This document shows, in pieces, positions 38,861 to 41,640 of a stretch of 41,640 nt of DNA. Position numbers and translations under genes: made by a program. The notes under the pieces were generated by a model that was not told the origin of the DNA, made no database searches, and saw nothing but the letters and a program-made list of their open reading frames with translations. Within the stretch, counting starts at the first letter, position 1, and the number at the start of each line of letters is the position of its first letter. Source of the stretch: Patescibacteria group bacterium (GTDB taxonomy: Bacteria > Patescibacteriota > CPR2 > UBA1875 > JAMCYV01); assembly GCA_023473595.1 (NCBI GenBank), contig JAMCYV010000010.1, positions 1-41,640 on the forward strand, read 5' to 3'.

Positions 38861-39534
38861 TAGAAAAATCCATTAGGCGCATTTACGCCGACAACATTAA
38901 CAATAAAGAACCTAGCCAAAATGATAAGGGCCACCCCGGCAAGGGCGTTAAAAATAAGCATCTTGGCAGTTTTTATCCTGCCAGGATCGCCGCCAGAGAC
39001 CATATAGAGTATTCCACCAACACTGATAACGACTACTGCAATGGAACCTAGAATGATTTGTGCCCAATTGAAAGCTGACTGAAGCCAAGTATTAAGAGCG
39101 CTTTCATTTCTCGGGATATATTTATTGAAAGTCGTAGAGAAATATGCCTTCGATTGATAATCAGTGTTTTTTACTCCTTCTCCTATAGAAGCGCTGTCAT
39201 CCCAGTAAGTTATGCTTTTAATCCCGCAAGAGCTAATAGTCTGATTCCAATAATCAGGGTTATTTGCGGCACTATTAGGATCTACGCAAAAGGTAATCTT
39301 CTCACCCACTTTTCCTGGGTATAAGGGATTGCTGGCGTAAAAATTAGCATAATCATTTGTAATATTAGCTGTTCTTACAGCACCATCGCTAGTTCCGTAT
39401 TGGGCCTCAACTTTTGTACCCGGTTCAAAAAAAATTATTCTCCCATTTACATAGGTATTAGCGGCATAAGTATAATTAAAATAGAAAAAGAGCCCTAATA
39501 GCGCGAGAGAGATTATGAAAAATATTTTTTTCAT
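38860..39534 (-). CDS. pilin-like protein with extra exported domain, paralogue 1
   Basis: 224 aa. Unlike its four neighbours, about 110 residues lie between the signal sequence (ISLALLGLFFYFNYTYAA) and the pilin part, with TYVNGRIIFFEPGTKVEAQY and two Cys (FCVDPN, SSCGIKS) that may form a disulfide. The C-terminal half is the two-helix pilin: WAQIILGSIAVVVISVGGIL and NALAGVALIILARFFIV, loop VSGGDPGRIKTAKM. It may be an adhesive or tip subunit (inference). It starts 4 nt after hsp20. Confidence 0.82.
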   Translation of the reverse strand: MKKIFFIISLALLGLFFYFNYTYAANTYVNGRIIFFEPGTKVEAQYGTSDGAVRTANITNDYANFYASNPLYPGKVGEKITFCVDPNSAANNPDYWNQTISSCGIKSITYWDDSASIGEGVKNTDYQSKAYFSTTFNKYIPRNESALNTWLQSAFNWAQIILGSIAVVVISVGGILYMVSGGDPGRIKTAKMLIFNALAGVALIILARFFIVNVVGVNAPNGFF

Positions 39535-39538
39535 TTGA

Positions 39539-39967
39539 TTATTCTTCGGTTACCTTGAGTTTCCTAAGCTTGCTTTGGCTAGCTTTGGGCACTCTTATAG
39601 TTAAAATTCCGTTTTTAAAAGTAGCTTTGGCTTTGTCGGGGACGACTAGAACTGGCAGGTTGATTGTTCTCGCAAAGCTCCCCCAGTAACACTCCTTAGC
39701 AGTATATCTCGATTCGTGGACTTCTTTTTCTTCTTTGCGACTTCCTTTCACAGAAATCATTTCATCAGTGACGGTGATGTCGAGGTCAGTTGATTTTACT
39801 CCGGCAATCGGCGCCTTTAGAACCAAATCTTTGTCTGTCTGATAAAGATCGACTGCAAGCTGGCCCATTACTTCTTCTTCAAGTGGATCATAGCTGTTTT
39901 CTAGAGAGTCCAGTTCGTAAGTATCGGTGCTCTCAAAAACCTCTTTGATATCATTTTTCGGTGCCAT
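39539..39967 (-). CDS. Hsp20/alpha-crystallin small heat-shock protein
   Basis: ATP-independent holdase chaperone. 142 aa. An acidic N-terminus (about 1-35) precedes the alpha-crystallin domain: LAVDLYQTDKDLVLKAPIAG, ITVTDEMISVKGSRKEE, then GSFARTINLPVLV and the domain-closing ATFKNGILTIRVPK. The usual IxI-type tail is replaced by a short Lys-rich end. AGGAGGG precedes ATG. It is the first gene of the operon that continues with five pilin-like genes. Confidence 0.92.
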   Translation of the reverse strand: MAPKNDIKEVFESTDTYELDSLENSYDPLEEEVMGQLAVDLYQTDKDLVLKAPIAGVKSTDLDITVTDEMISVKGSRKEEKEVHESRYTAKECYWGSFARTINLPVLVVPDKAKATFKNGILTIRVPKASQSKLRKLKVTEE

Positions 39968-39977
39968 AGTCCCTCCT

Positions 39978-40068
39978 AGATAGTTAATTAGTTAAATAGG
40001 CAAATAGTTGATCAGGAAAAGCCTAATTCACTAATCAACTGATTAACTAATTACCTATTTATAATTAT
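39978..40068. repeat. imperfect inverted repeat upstream of hsp20
   Basis: TAGTTAATTAGTTAAATAGG and its near complement CCT-AATTCACTAATCAACTGATTAACTAATTACC units. AT-rich; no operator family recognised (no CIRCE). The hsp20 promoter should be here but is not clear. Confidence 0.4.
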
Positions 40069-40111
40069 AATAAAGAAAAATGGTAATGCAAGTTGAATCT
40101 TCAGCCACTAT

Positions 40112-40461
40112 TGTCATTCCGGACCTGATCCGGAATCTAAAGATATGAAAACTTATTACGTTTACATGATGGCAAATAGGAAGCAAGGTGTTATTTATAT
40201 TGGTGTAACTTCTAATATTATTAAGAGAACTTATCAACATAAAGAAAAGTTAATTGAAGGTTTTACCAAGAAGTATAATCTAGACAAATTGGTATATTTC
40301 GAAGCGACTTCAAGTGTTGAAGAGGCAATTAAAAGAGAAAAACAGCTAAAGAATTGGAAAAGAGGTTGGAAAACTAATCTCATAGAGAAAACAAACCCTA
40401 AATGGCAGGATTTATATAATAATTTATTAAGATAAGATTCTGAATCAAGTTCAGAATGACA
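40112..40461. mobile_element. palindromic element carrying a GIY-YIG gene, copy C
   Basis: A left half TGTCATTCCGGACCTGATCC (to 40138), the GIY-YIG ORF, and a right half GATTCTGAATCAAGTTCAG to TGACA (40436-40461), which begins one base after the stop codon. The same two halves without the gene occur in comF 0.6 kb away. Left and right halves together form the short element. Confidence 0.7.
40145..40435 (+). CDS. GIY-YIG endonuclease, copy C
   Basis: 96-aa stand-alone GIY-YIG nuclease. YYVYMMA and IYIGVTSN hold the two core tyrosines, IIKRTYQHK the Arg, LVYFEATSS and AIKREKQLKNWKR the Glu, ending NPKWQDLYN. No other domain. It is homologous to copy B at 24864 and similarly framed by half palindromes. 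Upstream there is no ribosome site; the ATG follows AATCTAAAGAT of the repeat. Likely cuts DNA; its target and any role in repeat movement are inferred. Confidence 0.88.
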   Translation: MKTYYVYMMANRKQGVIYIGVTSNIIKRTYQHKEKLIEGFTKKYNLDKLVYFEATSSVEEAIKREKQLKNWKRGWKTNLIEKTNPKWQDLYNNLLR

Positions 40462-40483
40462 AAAATGACAAATAAGAAAGGTA

Positions 40484-41365
40484 ATGATTGAAGAACAGTC
40501 GTTAACTATGAAAGCTAAAGATTTTCTCCTTGACCTCTTTTTCCCTAAGAAGTGCGTCTCTTGTGGGAAAATCGATACTTTTTTATGCGATAAATGCCTT
40601 AGAAAAATCGTCTTTATCAAATCGCCTGTTTGCCTTGGGTGCGGGAGATTATCAGAAAATGGTAAGTTTTGCCCTAGATGCCGGCCAAAAAACCATTTGA
40701 AAGGAGTCGTTATCGCCGCTCACTTTGAAGAAGGACCTCTAAAGGAGTTAATCCACAGTTTTAAATATGAATCTTTGAAAGGATTAGATCAAACATTAGC
40801 CAACTTTCTTGCGGCCGCTCTGAAAAGGTATAATTTTAAAACCGACTATTTGATTTCATACGTTCCATTGCATCGGTCAAGATACCATTGGCGGGGCTAT
40901 AACCAATCGGAGCTTTTAGCCAAAAAAACAGCGGAAGCAATGAATATGTATTTTCTTAAAAACTTGCTCAGGAAGAAAAAGAAAACTAAGTATCAAATTC
41001 AGCTTAAGAGGAAGGAAAGGCTCCTAAACTTAAATGGGGTTTTTGAAGTTAATAAAAAAGTTGCTTTAAACTGTCATTCCGGGCTAGACCCGGAATCTAA
41101 GAACAAGATTCTGAATCCCGCCTTCGCCCAGCTTCGGCCGGGCGGGCAAGTTCAGAATGACAAAACAGTTAGCTGCTCTTCTTGTCATTCCGACCCCATT
41201 CGAATTTCTCAAGGTAAATTCCATGGAGGAATCTTTTTAAAAAACAAAAAAATAATCATAGTTGATGACGTTGTAACAACCGGGACTACCCTAAACGAAT
41301 GCGCCAAGGTCCTAAAGGAAGCCGGCGCTAAGGAAGTCTGGGGATTGGTTTTAGGCAAACACTAG
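40484..41365 (+). CDS. comF: ComF-like phosphoribosyltransferase with repeat-derived insert
   Basis: ComF-family protein linked to DNA uptake in competent bacteria. 293 aa against a usual ~230. An N-terminal zinc-ribbon region with four Cys pairs (CVSCG, CDKC, CLGCG, CPRC) is followed by the core: FKYESLKGLDQTL, ISYVPLHRSRYHWRGYNQSELL, RKERLLNLNGVF and the PRPP loop KKIIIVDDVVTTGTTL. Between FEVNKK and GGIFLKNKK ~45 residues (NCHSGLDPESKNKILNPAFA...) are encoded by palindromic repeats (41072-41215), in frame. Start ATG 40484 has AAAGG upstream; ATG 40508 is an alternative. Confidence 0.88.
   Translation: MIEEQSLTMKAKDFLLDLFFPKKCVSCGKIDTFLCDKCLRKIVFIKSPVCLGCGRLSENGKFCPRCRPKNHLKGVVIAAHFEEGPLKELIHSFKYESLKGLDQTLANFLAAALKRYNFKTDYLISYVPLHRSRYHWRGYNQSELLAKKTAEAMNMYFLKNLLRKKKKTKYQIQLKRKERLLNLNGVFEVNKKVALNCHSGLDPESKNKILNPAFAQLRPGGQVQNDKTVSCSSCHSDPIRISQGKFHGGIFLKNKKIIIVDDVVTTGTTLNECAKVLKEAGAKEVWGLVLGKH
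41072..41215. repeat. nested palindromic elements inside comF
   Basis: A family-1 unit (left half TGTCATTCCGGGCTAGACCC, right half GATTCTGAATC | AAGTTCAGAATGACA) is split at the bar by a 30-bp GC-rich family-2 hairpin (41118-41147). A second partial family-1 left half (TGTCATTCCGACCCC) follows near 41182. The reading frame of comF stays open throughout. Confidence 0.8.
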
Positions 41366-41412
41366 GCTAGTTAATAAGTTTTAAGTTTCTAAGTTGCTAA
41401 GGAATGATTCTC

Positions 41413-41444
41413 AAGGTCTGTCCTTTGTACAAAGGACAGACCTT
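41413..41444. terminator. 32-bp perfect palindrome after comF
   Basis: Arms AAGGTCTGTCCTTTGT and complement, no central gap, followed by TGTAAAGCC. Probably comF's terminator or another mobile repeat. The rest of 41366-41525 holds no gene: a GTTTACTG-type simple repeat (41468-41495) also found in femX. Confidence 0.6.
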
Positions 41445-41525
41445 TGTAAAGCCTTCTTGTTTTATTTGCTAATTGTTTACTGTTTTCTGTTTGCTGTCTT
41501 TCTTTTGGCATAGGAGGTGCAGGGT

Positions 41526-41639
41526 CTAGACATTTAGGACACTAAAATCCAACTTTGAGTTTTCAAATCCTTCTAAACTATTTAAATACTGTAATGGGGT
41601 TTTCATTGCCAATGATTCATGGGGTCTAAAAGTATTGTA
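41526..41639 (-). CDS. transposase C-terminus (integrase core), cut by window end
   Basis: Minus strand, 37 codons plus TAG (41526-41528): YNTFRPHESLAMKTPLQYL then a short tail. The YNxxRPHxxLxxxTPxxY pattern is the C-terminus of DDE integrase-core transposases of the IS3/IS481 kind. The 5' part lies beyond the window. The IS end should lie between the stop and ~41495, but its inverted repeat cannot be set with only one end visible. Confidence 0.85.
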   Translation of the reverse strand, partial: YNTFRPHESLAMKTPLQYLNSLEGFENSKLDFSVLNV

Positions 41640-41640
41640 G

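Noticed and set aside
1-41640. General reassignment of TGA or TAG
   Set aside because: Many intact genes end in TGA (for example the acetyltransferase, GIY-YIG copy B) or TAG (mutM ends exactly at its zinc finger), so only single sites are in question.
1-41640. CRISPR array
   Set aside because: No regularly spaced direct repeats were seen; the repeats present are dispersed palindromes.

Overview
The window is a stretch of AT-rich, gene-dense chromosome, most likely from a Candidate Phyla Radiation (Patescibacteria) bacterium. I infer this from several things seen together: an archaeal-type cupin glucose-6-phosphate isomerase, an archaeal/rickettsial-type valyl-tRNA synthetase, a tandem array of small VirB2/TrbC-like pilins, a lone winged-helix/Cas2-like protein, a short MurE-like ligase, FemAB-type and four-helix-bundle (S23) proteins, and very few biosynthetic genes. 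I cannot place it below that level.

Layout. 1-1010: promoter, tRNA-Arg(TCG) and tRNA-His(GTG) set among tRNA fragments and hairpins. 1011-7655, mostly plus strand: two cation diffusion facilitators, an HD protein, RNase III, membrane proteins, a histidine phosphatase, a Nudix gene broken by TAG, a zinc-finger protein, a response regulator and rpsT. 7681-18512, minus strand: the information-processing block holA, S23 protein, mutM, DJ-1-like, rpiB-like, polA, rpoD, dnaG, acetyltransferase, HD protein and MBL hydrolase. 18571-20790: tRNA-Ser(GGA), an autoregulated winged-helix gene, pgi, then an odd island with a Ser-like tRNA that has an 8-nt anticodon loop, a structured region and two tiny membrane proteins. 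20841-30645: trpS, phosphomannomutase, murE-like, GIY-YIG nuclease, femX-like, an unknown gene, tsaD and valS. 30646-33950: a gene-free repeat patch, two disrupted methyltransferases, two tRNA-Ser genes, a Nudix-like gene and the wHTH-Cas2 gene. 34071-41640: pilB, pcp, tRNA-Ser(CGA), tRNA-Arg(GCG), a conserved membrane protein, an hsp20/pilin operon, a second GIY-YIG nuclease, comF and the end of a transposase.

The strongest unusual signal is a family of composite palindromes (TGTCATTCCGG... / ...TTCAGAATGACA). They lie between genes, are inserted in frame inside femX and comF, and twice have a small GIY-YIG endonuclease gene between the two halves. One copy carries a second hairpin family nested in it as a clean 30-bp insertion. 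This looks like a nuclease-carrying element with short ORF-less derivatives that can sit inside proteins.

Other main signals: at least nine genes have a -10 box ending 6-7 nt before the start codon (leaderless mRNAs); the phosphomannomutase can only start at ATC; three tRNA genes have their 3' ends copied 128-190 bp downstream; two Trp positions in conserved domains are TAG or TGA; and a -1 shift on T TTA AAA would restore a methyltransferase.
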